This document shows, piece by piece, positions 40,799 to 51,272 of a stretch of DNA of 64,000 bases (position 1 is the stretch's first letter; each line of letters starts with the position of its first letter). The DNA is from an uncultured Bacilli bacterium. Its GTDB lineage: Bacteria > Bacillota_I > Bacilli_A > RF39 > UBA660. A program made the translations under genes and the position numbers. The notes under the pieces were generated by a model. That model did no database searches and had not been told where the DNA came from. It saw nothing but the letters and a program-made list of their open reading frames with translations. The stretch covers positions 1 through 64,000 of the forward strand of contig CANROB010000002.1 of NCBI GenBank assembly GCA_947632115.1, written 5' to 3'.

Positions 40799-42301
40799 AT
40801 GAAACAAGAAAAACGAAAAATCATTATTTATTCGCTTCTTTTATCTGCTTTATTTTTGTGGATAGGAACAAAATCTTCCCCCTTATTTGCGATGAATGAT
40901 TGGGTAGATGCGAATGCTTTTTTTACGATGGGAAAAGGTTGGATTCATGGACTTATTCCTTTTCGTGATTTATTTGAACAGAAAGGACCAATTCTTTATC
41001 TTATCTATGGAGTAGGGTATCTATTATCCCCTAAAAGTTTTTTAGGAATTTATCTTATTGAAATTGTCTCTATGACTTTCTTTTTATACTATTTCTATAA
41101 GATTTTAAAATTATATCAATACGAAAAGGGGTTTTATGTTGCCTGCCCTTTTATATTAGCGGTTCTTCTTACCATGACTTCTTTTGTTCATGGAGGAAGT
41201 GTAGAGGAATTAACGTTACCTCTTTTTGCTGTTAGTTTATATCACTTTTTATTTTTAGTAAAAGATAAACAATATCTAAAATCGAATCGGAAACTTTATT
41301 ATGTAGAAGGAATCATTGTTGGCCTTGTTCTTTGGATGAAATTTATTTTGTTAGGCTTTTGGATTGGTTTTGTCTTTCTTCTTTTTCTTTTTTTGGTTAA
41401 AAAGAAAAAAGGAAAACTACTATTAGAGGTCATTCTTTGTTATCTATTGGGACTACTTACAGTAACACTTCCTATTCTTATTTATTTTGGCATGCATCAT
41501 GCTTTATATGATTTATGGCATACTTATTTTTATTTAAATATTTTCCTTTATCCAGGACAAAAAGCCATTAGTTTTTTTGCTCGTATGAAGCAGTTAGTGG
41601 AAATCTTTAAGGAGAATATAAAAACCAATGCGATTTACGGATTTTCTCTTGCAGTAGGCGCTTATTTTGTTTTACGGGATAAAGTCATTTTTAAAAAGAG
41701 TTATAAACTTACATTCTTTGTTTTAATCTTTTTTACATTCTTTTTTAATTATATCGGGTTAAAAAATTATCGGTATTACTTTTATGTGATGGCACCATTT
41801 GTTATCTTTTTTGGGCTACTTATTTCCAAACTTGCTACCAAAACGATTTTTCCAACAAGATACTTGCTTGTTTTAGCGATTCCTATTTTTTGGGTATTCA
41901 TCTACGTTTTTGGACCCAATACTTATTTTTTGAAGTATAAAAAAGAGGATTTAGCCCAATTTCGATTTGCTAAAATTATGAATCAGGAACCTAATCCAAC
42001 TCTTCTTTATTATGGAAAGATAGATGCCGGATTTTATACTATTGCAGATATTTTACCAACCGAGAAATATTTTGAAAAAGTAAATTTAGATTATGCGATA
42101 TATCCAGAAAATAAAGATGCCCAAAATGAAGCTATTTTAAAAAAGAAAACCAAATTTGTGATTATTAGAATGGGAGCTGGTCAAAAACATGTTTCTGTTC
42201 CCCATTTGGACGAGAATTACCAATTTTTAGAAAAAGTTTATCAAGAATACGATCATAAACAGTATCAATACTTATTGTATAAAGTGAAGGAGGATGTATG
42301 A
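40799..42301 (+). CDS. Multi-TM glycosyltransferase-like membrane protein (GT-C type), paralogue of previous
   Basis: IHGLIPFRDLFEQKGPILYLIYGVGYLLS; co-linear with 39246 CDS. Confidence 0.75.
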   Translation: MKQEKRKIIIYSLLLSALFLWIGTKSSPLFAMNDWVDANAFFTMGKGWIHGLIPFRDLFEQKGPILYLIYGVGYLLSPKSFLGIYLIEIVSMTFFLYYFYKILKLYQYEKGFYVACPFILAVLLTMTSFVHGGSVEELTLPLFAVSLYHFLFLVKDKQYLKSNRKLYYVEGIIVGLVLWMKFILLGFWIGFVFLLFLFLVKKKKGKLLLEVILCYLLGLLTVTLPILIYFGMHHALYDLWHTYFYLNIFLYPGQKAISFFARMKQLVEIFKENIKTNAIYGFSLAVGAYFVLRDKVIFKKSYKLTFFVLIFFTFFFNYIGLKNYRYYFYVMAPFVIFFGLLISKLATKTIFPTRYLLVLAIPIFWVFIYVFGPNTYFLKYKKEDLAQFRFAKIMNQEPNPTLLYYGKIDAGFYTIADILPTEKYFEKVNLDYAIYPENKDAQNEAILKKKTKFVIIRMGAGQKHVSVPHLDENYQFLEKVYQEYDHKQYQYLLYKVKEDV

Positions 42302-43242
42302 AAAAAGAATTGATTTCGATTGTGGTTCCTTGTATGAATGAAGAAGATAATATTTTTCCTTTTTATGAGGCTGTCGATGAGACCATGAAAACGATGAAGA
42401 ATGTGGATTATGAAATCTATTTTGTAAATGATGGATCAAAAGATCACACTTTAGATAAAATGCGAGAACTCGCTAAAAAAGAGAGAAATATTCACTACCT
42501 TTCTTTTTCTAGAAACTTTGGAAAAGAAGCGGCTATGTATGCTGGCTTAAAAGCGGCAAAAGGGGATTATGTAACGATTATGGATGTTGACTTACAAGAC
42601 CCTCCAAGACTTCTTATCGATATGTATCACGCTATTAAAGAAGAAGGATATGATTGTGTTGCTGCTAAAAGTGTAAGTAGAAATGGATATTCTTTCTTAC
42701 GGAAACTTTTTACGGGATGGTTTTATAAAATCATTGCTAAAATCTCTAGTGTAGAAATGGTAGCTGGAGCAAGAGATTTCCGTCTTATGAGAAGAAAAAT
42801 GGTAGATGCCATTTTAGAGATTCAAGAATATAATCGTTATTCGAAAGGATTATTTAGTTTTGTTGGCTTTGATACGAAATGGATTGAATATGAAAACCAA
42901 GAAAGAAATGCAGGGGTTACTAAGTTCAATTTTCGAAAACTATTTGCGTATGCAATTGAAGGAATTGTTGGTTTTTCAACCACACCTCTTTTAATTGCTG
43001 CTTTCTTAGGAATTTTATTTTGTTTTGTTTCCTTCATAGCGATTATCGTTATTATCGCCAAAACGTTAATATGGGGAGACCCAGTTGCTGGTTGGCCATC
43101 TACGATTTGTATTATGTTTTTCTTAAGTGGAATTCAACTTTTCTGTACGGGAATTATGGGAGAGTATATGGCTAAGACTTATTTAGAGACGAAAAAAAGA
43201 CCAATTTATATCGTTAAAGAGACAGAAGAAGATATTCTCTAA
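42298..43242 (+). CDS. Family 2 glycosyltransferase (GtrB/DPM1-like, two C-terminal TMs)
   Basis: ISIVVPCMNEEDNIFPFYEAV, VNDGSKDHTLDKM, MDVDLQDPP. Confidence 0.92.
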   Translation: MKKELISIVVPCMNEEDNIFPFYEAVDETMKTMKNVDYEIYFVNDGSKDHTLDKMRELAKKERNIHYLSFSRNFGKEAAMYAGLKAAKGDYVTIMDVDLQDPPRLLIDMYHAIKEEGYDCVAAKSVSRNGYSFLRKLFTGWFYKIIAKISSVEMVAGARDFRLMRRKMVDAILEIQEYNRYSKGLFSFVGFDTKWIEYENQERNAGVTKFNFRKLFAYAIEGIVGFSTTPLLIAAFLGILFCFVSFIAIIVIIAKTLIWGDPVAGWPSTICIMFFLSGIQLFCTGIMGEYMAKTYLETKKRPIYIVKETEEDIL

Positions 43243-43244
43243 CA

Positions 43245-43273
43245 TTGACAAATAAGGAAATATTCGGTAGAAT
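43245..43273 (+). promoter_or_regulatory. Sigma-A-type promoter
   Basis: TTGACA, N17, TAGAAT. Confidence 0.65.
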
Positions 43274-43297
43274 GACTATGTGATTAAGAGGGATAAC

Positions 43298-43864
43298 GTG
43301 AAAAAAAGTAAAGATGTCATTCAAGAGAAAAAACGAAAAAAACGGGAAAACTATCAGTGGGCAATGAAATTAACATTGCTTGCTTTTGCCATTTCTCTTA
43401 GTTTTTCTTTCTTTTCAGAAGTGGCTATTAAAAATGCAAACTTACTCATTAGCACCATTATTGTTTTGTTCTTTATTTTTATTGGAGTTCTATTTGATAT
43501 GGTGGGAATGTCTGTTGCAACAGCCTTAGAAGCTCCTCTTCATTCAATGAGTTCAAGAGGAATCAAATCTGCCAAAGTAGGAGTCATGTTAAAGCGAAAT
43601 GCAAACAAGGTATCTAGTTTTTGCCAAGATGTCATTGGCGATATCTGTGGGATTATTTCTGGGTCGGCTGGTGTTGTTATTGCTACTAACATTTCTCAAA
43701 TGTGGAACTGTTCCCTTCTTCTTTGTTCCCTTGTAACAACAGCAACCATTGCGGCTTTAACCATTGGTGGAAAAGCCTTCGAGAAGAATATTGCGATAGA
43801 AAAAAGTAATGATATCTTAAACCGTTTTGCAAAAATACTAAGTGTTTTCTATATAGGAAAGTAG
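43298..43864 (+). CDS. Multi-TM membrane protein of unknown function (possibly CorB/DUF21-like)
   Basis: Likely GTG start behind AAGAGGG; hydrophobic segments; family call weak. Confidence 0.6.
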   Translation: MKKSKDVIQEKKRKKRENYQWAMKLTLLAFAISLSFSFFSEVAIKNANLLISTIIVLFFIFIGVLFDMVGMSVATALEAPLHSMSSRGIKSAKVGVMLKRNANKVSSFCQDVIGDICGIISGSAGVVIATNISQMWNCSLLLCSLVTTATIAALTIGGKAFEKNIAIEKSNDILNRFAKILSVFYIGK

Positions 43865-43870
43865 GGCGTT

Positions 43871-44659
43871 ATGAAAAAGTTTTTTTACAATATTAAAAAA
43901 TATTTTAAATATGCAATCTATTCTGCTAAGGCAGAATTAAAAAGTGAGGTCGCAGATTCTTATTTAAATTGGCTTTGGTGGATTATTGAACCCCTTTGCT
44001 TTATGATCATTTATACGTTTGTATTTGGAGTTGTATTTGAAAATCATGAAAAATATTTCGCTTCTTTTGTGTTTGTTGGTCTATCAGCATGGGAGTTTTT
44101 TAACCGGATGGTTACCGGTAGTGTAAATCTCATTATTCATAACCGGGATTTAGTGACGAAAGTTTATTTACCAAAATATATTTTATTATTATCTAAATCC
44201 TTTACCTATTTATTTAAATTAGGAATTTCCCTTATCATCTGTATTATTTTAATGATTTTCCAACATGTTCCTTTTACTTGGATGATGATTCTTGCTATTC
44301 CTATATTTGTTGTTTTATATATTCTTAGTTTTGGTATTGGCATGATTTTGATGCATTTTGGAGTTACTTTAAATGACCTCGCTAATCTTACGAATATTGG
44401 ACTTCGGATGGTATTTTATTTGTCAGGAATTTTCTATAATATTCAAACTCGTTTAAAGAAACATCCTAAATTGGTGACCATTCTTTTAAAGGTAAATCCG
44501 ATTGCTTTTTGTATGAATGAATTAAGAAAAGTGTTATTATATCAAACACTACCAAATTTTCTTTTATTAGGACTTTGGCTTGTCATAGGAATTCTTTTAT
44601 GTATGGTTGGTATTCATGTCATTCATAAAAATGAAAATAGTTATGCGAAGGTGATTTAA
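43871..44659 (+). CDS. ABC-2 type polysaccharide/teichoic acid export permease (TagG-like)
   Basis: YLNWLWWIIEPLCFMIIYTFVFG; coupled to ATPase. Confidence 0.9.
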   Translation: MKKFFYNIKKYFKYAIYSAKAELKSEVADSYLNWLWWIIEPLCFMIIYTFVFGVVFENHEKYFASFVFVGLSAWEFFNRMVTGSVNLIIHNRDLVTKVYLPKYILLLSKSFTYLFKLGISLIICIILMIFQHVPFTWMMILAIPIFVVLYILSFGIGMILMHFGVTLNDLANLTNIGLRMVFYLSGIFYNIQTRLKKHPKLVTILLKVNPIAFCMNELRKVLLYQTLPNFLLLGLWLVIGILLCMVGIHVIHKNENSYAKVI

Positions 44660-45426
44660 TGAAAAAAAACAATAAAGAAAAAGATATTGCCATTACGGTT
44701 AAGAATCTTCATATCACTTATCGTGGTTTAAAGAAGACATCCATTCGTGCCATCTGGACAAAAATGGGTTCTAGGATAGAGAAATTTCATGCATTAAAGG
44801 GAATTAGTTTTGAAGTAGAAAAGGGAAAAATATTAGGAATTATCGGAAAGAATGGTTCTGGTAAATCGACGATGTTAAGAGCAATTGCTGGTATCTTTTC
44901 TCCTGATAAAGGAACGATTGATCTACACGGTAATACCATTTCCTTACTTTCTATTGGTGTTGGTTTTAATAAAAAATTAACCGGAAAAGAAAATATTTAT
45001 TTATCAGGAATGCTTTTAGGTTTTTCCGAAGAAGAAATTAAAGCAAAAGAAAAAGAAATTATTGATTTTGCGGATATTGGGGAATTTATGGATAAACCCG
45101 TTAAGACCTATTCTTCTGGTATGTATTCTAAACTTGCCTTTGCGATTACAGCTATTTTGGAAACGGATATCATGTTAATTGATGAGGTTTTAAGTGTTGG
45201 AGATGCCCAATTTAAAGAGAAGAGTTATAACAAGATGAAAGAATTAATCTCTGATGAAAATAGAACGGTTTTAATTGTTTCACACAGTCTAGATACTGTT
45301 CGTGAACTTTGCGATGAGGTCCTTTGGATTAATGATGGAGAGTTTATGGAACTAGGTCCAGTGGATAAAGTTATTCCAAAGTATCAAGAATTTATGGAGA
45401 CTTTAAATACTACGAAAAATTCGTAG
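44659..45426 (+). CDS. Polysaccharide/teichoic acid export ABC ATPase (TagH-like)
   Basis: GIIGKNGSGKSTMLRAIAGIFSPDKG, YSSGMYSKLAFAI, LIDEVLSVGDAQF. Confidence 0.93.
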   Translation: MKKNNKEKDIAITVKNLHITYRGLKKTSIRAIWTKMGSRIEKFHALKGISFEVEKGKILGIIGKNGSGKSTMLRAIAGIFSPDKGTIDLHGNTISLLSIGVGFNKKLTGKENIYLSGMLLGFSEEEIKAKEKEIIDFADIGEFMDKPVKTYSSGMYSKLAFAITAILETDIMLIDEVLSVGDAQFKEKSYNKMKELISDENRTVLIVSHSLDTVRELCDEVLWINDGEFMELGPVDKVIPKYQEFMETLNTTKNS

Positions 45427-45436
45427 TATTTTTTTT
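45405..45436 (+). terminator. Intrinsic terminator overlapping the end of the ABC ATPase gene
   Basis: AAATACTACGAA AAA TTCGTAGTATTT TTTTT. Confidence 0.88.
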
Positions 45437-45560
45437 GCTTTACACTTCAGATATGTAAAATTTGTCAAATAGTTACTTTTTTGTTTGAAATGGGTTCTTT
45501 TTTGCTATAATGAAGATAGAAAGTAGCGATGACTACTTTACATTATTGAGGTGATAAAAA

Positions 45561-46403
45561 ATGAGTATAATCATGGATGGAGAAGCATTAAGTTTAAAAA
45601 TACAAGAGGATTTGAAGCATAAATTAAAAAATTGTATGATTCGTCCTAGTGTGGCAGTTATTCAAGTGGGAAGTGATCCGGCTAGTGATTCTTACATCAC
45701 AAGAAAAGAAAAAGCCTGTAATGCCGTAGGAGTTTATTTTAGACACTTTAAATTTGACGAAGATACCCCTGAACTTACGATTATTAATAAAATAAAAGAA
45801 TTGAATAATGATGAATATGTAAACGGTATTTTAGTTCAACTCCCACTACCAGAGCGTTATAATGAAAAAAGAATTTTAAATTCCATTAGTAACAGTAAAG
45901 ATGTAGATGGTCTAACGGATATTAATACGGGTCGAATGATTAATGGTAGAAAAACCCTTGTCCCTTGTACTCCTTTAGGAATTATGCGTATTTTAAAAGA
46001 ATATGAAGTTCCGATTGAAGGAAAGCATGTTGTGATTGTTGGAAGAAGTAAACTAGTGGGAAGACCACTCATCAGTTTGATGCTAGGAGAAAATGCAACG
46101 GTAACAGTATGTCATAGTAAAACAGAAAATTTAAAAGAGATGACAAAACAAGCAGATATCTTAGTTTGTGCGGTTGGATCTCCTAAAATGATTACCGCAG
46201 ATATGGTAAAAGAAGGAGTAGTTGTTATTGATGTAGGTATTAACCGTGTAGAGGGAAAACTAGTAGGGGATGTCGACTTTGCAAAAGTAGAAAAAAAGGC
46301 ATCTTATATTACACCAGTACCAAAAGGAATTGGCCCTATGACAGTTGCTATGCTCCTTGAAAATATTGTTACTTGCTATGAGAATAAACCAGTGACCAAA
46401 TAA
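45561..46403 (+). CDS. folD: Bifunctional methylenetetrahydrofolate dehydrogenase/cyclohydrolase
   Basis: VGSDPASDSYITRKEKAC, VQLPLP, KDVDGLTDINTG, GRSKLVGRP. Confidence 0.96.
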   Translation: MSIIMDGEALSLKIQEDLKHKLKNCMIRPSVAVIQVGSDPASDSYITRKEKACNAVGVYFRHFKFDEDTPELTIINKIKELNNDEYVNGILVQLPLPERYNEKRILNSISNSKDVDGLTDINTGRMINGRKTLVPCTPLGIMRILKEYEVPIEGKHVVIVGRSKLVGRPLISLMLGENATVTVCHSKTENLKEMTKQADILVCAVGSPKMITADMVKEGVVVIDVGINRVEGKLVGDVDFAKVEKKASYITPVPKGIGPMTVAMLLENIVTCYENKPVTK

Positions 46404-46428
46404 AAACCACTAAGAAAGTGGTTTTTTT
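46402..46428. terminator. Bidirectional terminator
   Basis: AAAAACCAC TAAGAAA GTGGTTTTT. Confidence 0.8.
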
Positions 46429-47156
46429 GTTTCTTCTATTTGATTTTGTTCATCGGCAATAGCCTTTAATTCTTCTCTTAGAGCATCCTCTTCTTCTTGA
46501 AGAGAAATTTTAAGAGGTCCTAAGCGGGGATTAACAATCCATATCGTTTCACCATCATGAAGAATTTCGGTAGTTTCTTTATTATTTCTCTCTAGAATTT
46601 TTTGAATCAAGCGAGCGGTTTCTGATTCCGATCCACTTGCCCTAGCAGCAAGAATAGAAATACTTTCTCCTAATTTTACTTCATGAGAAACCCAATACTC
46701 GTTTTGTTCTATTTCCTCGATTTGACTTTGTAAAAGAAGAGTTTGTAAATAGTGAGGATTTGTCTCATCTACCATCACTGGAAGATGAATGGTTTGTCCA
46801 GGATGAACTGTTTCATTATGATGGAGTCCATTTATCTCTTCGATAATTCTTGCATATTCATCTATATTTTCATACATAGAAGCGTATCTAGGAGAATAAT
46901 ACTGGGATGCGGTATCCGTAATACTTCCTCCCATTCCAATTTGATCTTCTGTTTGGGTAAGAACATAGCCATAAGGAACCGTTTTGTTAGCAGTTGCTTG
47001 TGCTTCATGAAAGCCAAATTGATATCCAACGACCCCACCTAAGATACTACAAGACATCGTTCCTACAAGGGCAAGGGAAGCGGCTTTTTTAAGCATTCTT
47101 TCAAGGGCGAATTTATTGACTCTAATGATACCGTTTTGTTCTTTTCTTGTTTCCAT
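46410..47156 (-). CDS. Membrane-anchored LysM-like protein
   Basis: N-terminal TM; YWVSHEVKLGESISILAARAS, LHDGETIWIVNP; start METRKEQN. Confidence 0.6.
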   Translation of the reverse strand: METRKEQNGIIRVNKFALERMLKKAASLALVGTMSCSILGGVVGYQFGFHEAQATANKTVPYGYVLTQTEDQIGMGGSITDTASQYYSPRYASMYENIDEYARIIEEINGLHHNETVHPGQTIHLPVMVDETNPHYLQTLLLQSQIEEIEQNEYWVSHEVKLGESISILAARASGSESETARLIQKILERNNKETTEILHDGETIWIVNPRLGPLKISLQEEEDALREELKAIADEQNQIEETKKPLS

Positions 47157-47179
47157 AACGTTTATACACCTCGTACTCA

Positions 47180-48484
47180 TTATATAATAGTTTTTTTCGA
47201 ATGTAAAGAAGTGTGAACCTTGAAAGAAGCATAGAAAACAGTGAATAAAATGTTAATGGCAAGAGCAATTAATAATCCATAAAGACCGATAGAAAGAGAA
47301 CTTAGTAGAAAAAGACCAATCGTGCGGATAAAAAAATTGACAAGGGAAATTTTTAAATTGATTTTAGCTTGATTCATAGCTTGCAAAGAGGAAAGCAGAG
47401 GCCCTTCTAGATAGTAAAAAAGAAAAATAGGTAAGAGAAAAAGAATATACTCGCATCCCTCCCTCGTATGATATAGGAAAAAAAGAAGTTCTTTATGAAA
47501 GAAAAAACAAATAGCAGAATAGCTAAGACCAATTCCTAGGGAAAAGTATAATGCTTGATGAATTTTTTTCTCTACATAAGCAATTTCTTTTTGAAAGTAG
47601 TATTTACTTACAATAGGGGTTAATGCTTGCGAGATAGCATTGGTAAAAAAAGAGGGGAGCATTAAAATAGGAAGTACATACCCGTTAATAATGCCGTATT
47701 CTGTAATAATGGATTCTTTTCCATATCCAATTTTTAAAAGAACCGTGGTTAAAATAATGGGTTCTAAAAAATAGGAAATAGATCCTACTAAGCGGGATAG
47801 TGTTGTCGGAATGGCGATTTTAAAAATGGCTTTTAAAGACTTTTTCTCTATCAAAAAATCTTTCTTTTCTAGTTGAAATTTTGGAAAACAGATAATAAAA
47901 ATGGTAATCGATGAAAACTCGGAGACAATATTTGTAAGCATTAAAAAGGTAAGAGCATGAGAATAGTTAGAAAGAAAAGGAGAGATACCAAAGAAAATGA
48001 GAAGTAACTTTAAAAAATCCTCTAAAATATTCGATAATACATGAGGAACCATTCTCTCTTTTGCAAAGTAATAAGAACGAAAAATATTAGAAACACTGAT
48101 GAAGGGAAGTACAAAAGAAATAGCTACTAAAGGATAATAAAGAATAGGCTCTTTTAAAAGGCTACTAGCTATCCATCTTCCCCCTAAAAAAAGAATCAGA
48201 GCAAGGATGAAGTCCATTCCCAAAGAAAGAACTAAAGAGATGATTAATAAATTTTTATTGTTATATCGATTACTTGCTAAAAGAACATTTAAAGCAGTAG
48301 AAAGACCCATTCCACTAATCGATAAAAGAAGCATGAAGGTTGGCATTAAAAGAGAATAATAACCCATTCCTAGTGTTCCTATTTTTCTCGTTAAAATAAT
48401 TCTTACAACCATTCCTAGAATTTTTGTCGCAAATCCTCCTATTAATAAGAGGATACTTGACTGAATAAATTTACTTTTTTTCAT
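47180..48484 (-). CDS. SpoVB-like/MOP-family oligosaccharide flippase
   Basis: ILLLIGGFATKILGMVVRIILTRKIGTLGMGYYSLLMPTF; multi-TM. Confidence 0.87.
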   Translation of the reverse strand: MKKSKFIQSSILLLIGGFATKILGMVVRIILTRKIGTLGMGYYSLLMPTFMLLLSISGMGLSTALNVLLASNRYNNKNLLIISLVLSLGMDFILALILFLGGRWIASSLLKEPILYYPLVAISFVLPFISVSNIFRSYYFAKERMVPHVLSNILEDFLKLLLIFFGISPFLSNYSHALTFLMLTNIVSEFSSITIFIICFPKFQLEKKDFLIEKKSLKAIFKIAIPTTLSRLVGSISYFLEPIILTTVLLKIGYGKESIITEYGIINGYVLPILMLPSFFTNAISQALTPIVSKYYFQKEIAYVEKKIHQALYFSLGIGLSYSAICFFFHKELLFFLYHTREGCEYILFLLPIFLFYYLEGPLLSSLQAMNQAKINLKISLVNFFIRTIGLFLLSSLSIGLYGLLIALAINILFTVFYASFKVHTSLHSKKTII

Positions 48485-48550
48485 GTTTCTCCTTTTCAAA
48501 AGTTAGTTTTTAGTATACAATATTGTATGTGAAAGAGCGGGAGATTAGAA

Positions 48551-48796
48551 ATGGAGATTGAATTTCAAACATTAGAGGATCTCTATCATCGATTAGAGCC
48601 AGCTTTACGCAGTAAAGTATGCGACCTAGAAAGAAATGATTATCCTTCTATTTCTACCAAAGAAATATGGGATTATTTAGCCAATTCCAAATGGAAGATG
48701 GCGAGTGACTTATTTCTTCATCAGATGGTCGATGATATTTTACATGCGGATAATGCTTCCATTTATCAATACATAGAAAAAAACAAGGATAGGTGA
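48551..48796 (+). CDS. ComN-like post-transcriptional regulator
   Basis: LRSKVCDLERNDYPSISTKEIWDYL; directly upstream of secDF as in Bacillus. Confidence 0.75.
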   Translation: MEIEFQTLEDLYHRLEPALRSKVCDLERNDYPSISTKEIWDYLANSKWKMASDLFLHQMVDDILHADNASIYQYIEKNKDR

Positions 48797-48800
48797 TAAT

Positions 48801-51212
48801 ATGGCAAAAAGAAAAAAATTGCAGGTGGCAAAAAAAGTAGCCCCAGCAAAACAAGAAACAAAGCCAGTAAAAGAAGAACAAGAAAAGAAAAAGGAAATAA
48901 AAGAGACGAAAAAAGAAGTAGTAACCAATAAAAATGTCGTAAAAGAAACTAGAAGAAAAAAAGCACAAAGAAAAACCCTTGTGTTATCTATTTTGGTTAC
49001 GATTTTGATAATGGCTATTATGGGAGTTTCTCTCATTCCTGTTTTAAAATCTACTAAATTTGGTCTAGATTTACAGGGAGGATTTGAAATTCTTTATAAG
49101 GTTAATAGCACTGATGGTAGTAAAGTAACCCAAGATATGGTTACCAATACTTATAGCGTTATTTTAAAACGTATTGATATATTAGGAGTTAGTGAGCCAG
49201 AAATTTCGATTGAAGGAAATAACATCCGTGTACAATTAGCTGGTGTAACGGATGAAAGCGAGGCTAAAAATACTTTAAGTAAAATGGCCAACTTAACTTT
49301 TAGAAATAGTAGTGATGAACTCATCATGGATTCTCGTGTTTTACGTGCCGGTTCTGTGAAAGTTGCCCAAGATGAAAAGAATGTCGGAACTTACTATCTT
49401 ATTTTAGATATTGCGGATATCGATACTTTCCACTCTAAAACAGAAGTTTTGAGAGCTGCAGGTGAGCCAATGGTTATTTGGCTAGACTGGGAAGAAGGAG
49501 ACACTTTTGAAACTGAAAGAGCAAACTGTGGTACCGGAGGAAGTTCTAGATGTATTTCTTATGCCTACATTCAAGATGAGTTGACGACTAATAATGTTCG
49601 TCTAACAGGAAACTTTACTCAAAAAGAAGCAGAAGATCTAGCAGAACTTATCAATTCTGGTAGTTTACCTACTAAATTAGAGGAGATTTCTTCTCGTACC
49701 GTTAATGCCTCTTTTGGAGAAGATGCTCTTGATAAAACATTTATTGCAGGAGTAGTTGGTATTGTTGCAATCATGTTACTTTTAACTATGATTTATCGCT
49801 TTAGTGGTTTTATTACTAGTGTAGGTATTTTGGTTTATACGGTACTTGTATTCCTTATTTTCAATTTAATTGGCGGAAGACTTACTTTACCATCTATTGC
49901 CGCTGTTGTTATTGGTATTGGTATGGCAGTCGATGCTTGTGTTATTAGTTTTACAAGAATTAAAGAGGAATTAAGAGCAAAATCTACCTTACAAGAAGCC
50001 TTTGAAAAAGGAAATAAAAATTCTTTCTCATCTATTTTTGATGCGAATATTACTACTTTTATTGCTGCATTCATTCTCTTCTGGTTTGGAGAAAGTAGTG
50101 TTAAGGGATTTGCAACTATGTTACTTATCAGTATTGTAGTTACCTTCCTTGTTATGGTATGCTTTGTTCGTTATCTACTTAAGAAATTCGTATTAAGTGG
50201 GGCTTTTGATCATCATTTAAAAGCATTTATTGGTATTGGGGATTTGAATAAAAAGAGTTCTTTAGAAAAATTCTCTTTCACCAAATGGAATCCACGTTTC
50301 TTTACGATTTCTCTTGCTGTTTTAGTAGTAGGAATGGTATATGTCTTCTTAAATGGATTTAATTTAGGAATTGATTTTAAGGGTGGTTCTAGTATTTCTC
50401 TTCAAGCAAATGTAGCCCTTGATAAGGATACTGTTGGTCAAGAGATTACTTCTTTAGGATATCACTTAGAAAGTGCGGAACAAGTAGATGATCATACCGT
50501 ATACTTAACACTTAGTGATGTATTTACAGCAAGTGATAATGATAAAGTAGATACTTATTTTGCGAAGTATGATGGAGCAACTGCTAGTGTGGGAGCTGTT
50601 TCTAATCTTGTAAAGAAGCAACTTTTAGAAAATGCTATTTGGTCTTTAGCGTTAGCTCTTATTGGTTTAATTATTTACGTTACTCTTCGTTTTACCTTTA
50701 GTTATGGAGTAAGTTCTGTCTTTGCTTTGATGCATGACTGTTTAATTGTAGTAATTGCCTTTAGTTTATTAAAATTAGAAGTTACTAGTATCTTTATTGC
50801 AGCCATTCTTTCTATTATCGGTTATTCTATTAACAACACCATTGTTGCTTTTGACCGGTTAAGAGAGAATAAAGAAAAACTTTACCATGGAAAGATAAAG
50901 ACGAAAAAGGAATTAAACAACTTAGTAAATGTTAGTTTAAGAGAAGTATTCTCAAGAAGTTTATTAACTTCTATTACGACTTTACTTCCAGTTCTTTCTC
51001 TTATCTTCTTAGGTTCTCATGAAATTTTAAATTTCAACTATGCATTATTAATTGGTCTTGTTGCTGGTACGTATTCTTCTTTATTCTTAGCTATCCATTT
51101 ATGGTATTTGTTAGAGAAAAGAAGAATCGGAAAACCAGAGAAGAAAAAATGGTATGAAGTAGAAGATAAAGATGAAATTGAAGAATTAAAAGTAAAAGGA
51201 ATTAACTGTTAA
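48801..51212 (+). CDS. secDF: SecDF fusion protein translocase subunit
   Basis: FGLDLQGGFEILY, SecD then SecF-type LGIDFKGGSSI; two 6-TM halves. Confidence 0.95.
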   Translation: MAKRKKLQVAKKVAPAKQETKPVKEEQEKKKEIKETKKEVVTNKNVVKETRRKKAQRKTLVLSILVTILIMAIMGVSLIPVLKSTKFGLDLQGGFEILYKVNSTDGSKVTQDMVTNTYSVILKRIDILGVSEPEISIEGNNIRVQLAGVTDESEAKNTLSKMANLTFRNSSDELIMDSRVLRAGSVKVAQDEKNVGTYYLILDIADIDTFHSKTEVLRAAGEPMVIWLDWEEGDTFETERANCGTGGSSRCISYAYIQDELTTNNVRLTGNFTQKEAEDLAELINSGSLPTKLEEISSRTVNASFGEDALDKTFIAGVVGIVAIMLLLTMIYRFSGFITSVGILVYTVLVFLIFNLIGGRLTLPSIAAVVIGIGMAVDACVISFTRIKEELRAKSTLQEAFEKGNKNSFSSIFDANITTFIAAFILFWFGESSVKGFATMLLISIVVTFLVMVCFVRYLLKKFVLSGAFDHHLKAFIGIGDLNKKSSLEKFSFTKWNPRFFTISLAVLVVGMVYVFLNGFNLGIDFKGGSSISLQANVALDKDTVGQEITSLGYHLESAEQVDDHTVYLTLSDVFTASDNDKVDTYFAKYDGATASVGAVSNLVKKQLLENAIWSLALALIGLIIYVTLRFTFSYGVSSVFALMHDCLIVVIAFSLLKLEVTSIFIAAILSIIGYSINNTIVAFDRLRENKEKLYHGKIKTKKELNNLVNVSLREVFSRSLLTSITTLLPVLSLIFLGSHEILNFNYALLIGLVAGTYSSLFLAIHLWYLLEKRRIGKPEKKKWYEVEDKDEIEELKVKGINC

Positions 51213-51224
51213 TTCCTTTTTTCT
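51195..51224 (+). terminator. Intrinsic terminator overlapping secDF stop
   Basis: AAAAGGAATTAA CTG TTAATTCCTTTT. Confidence 0.82.
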
Positions 51225-51272
51225 TCTTTATTAATTAAAACCATTATGATATAATTTACTGTAGGTGAGTTT

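Noticed and set aside
40693-40899. ORF 40693-40899 (+)
   Set aside because: Overlaps the end of one GT-C gene and the start of the next in another frame; no RBS support.
48515-48528. Palindrome ATACAATATTGTAT between the divergent SpoVB-like and ComN-like genes
   Set aside because: Most simply explained as overlapping AT-rich -10 elements of divergent promoters; not convincing as a regulator site.
48654-49036. Minus-strand Phe/Ser-rich ORFs opposite the secDF start
   Set aside because: Antisense to the Lys/Glu-rich N-terminus of SecDF, which generates long open antisense frames by composition.
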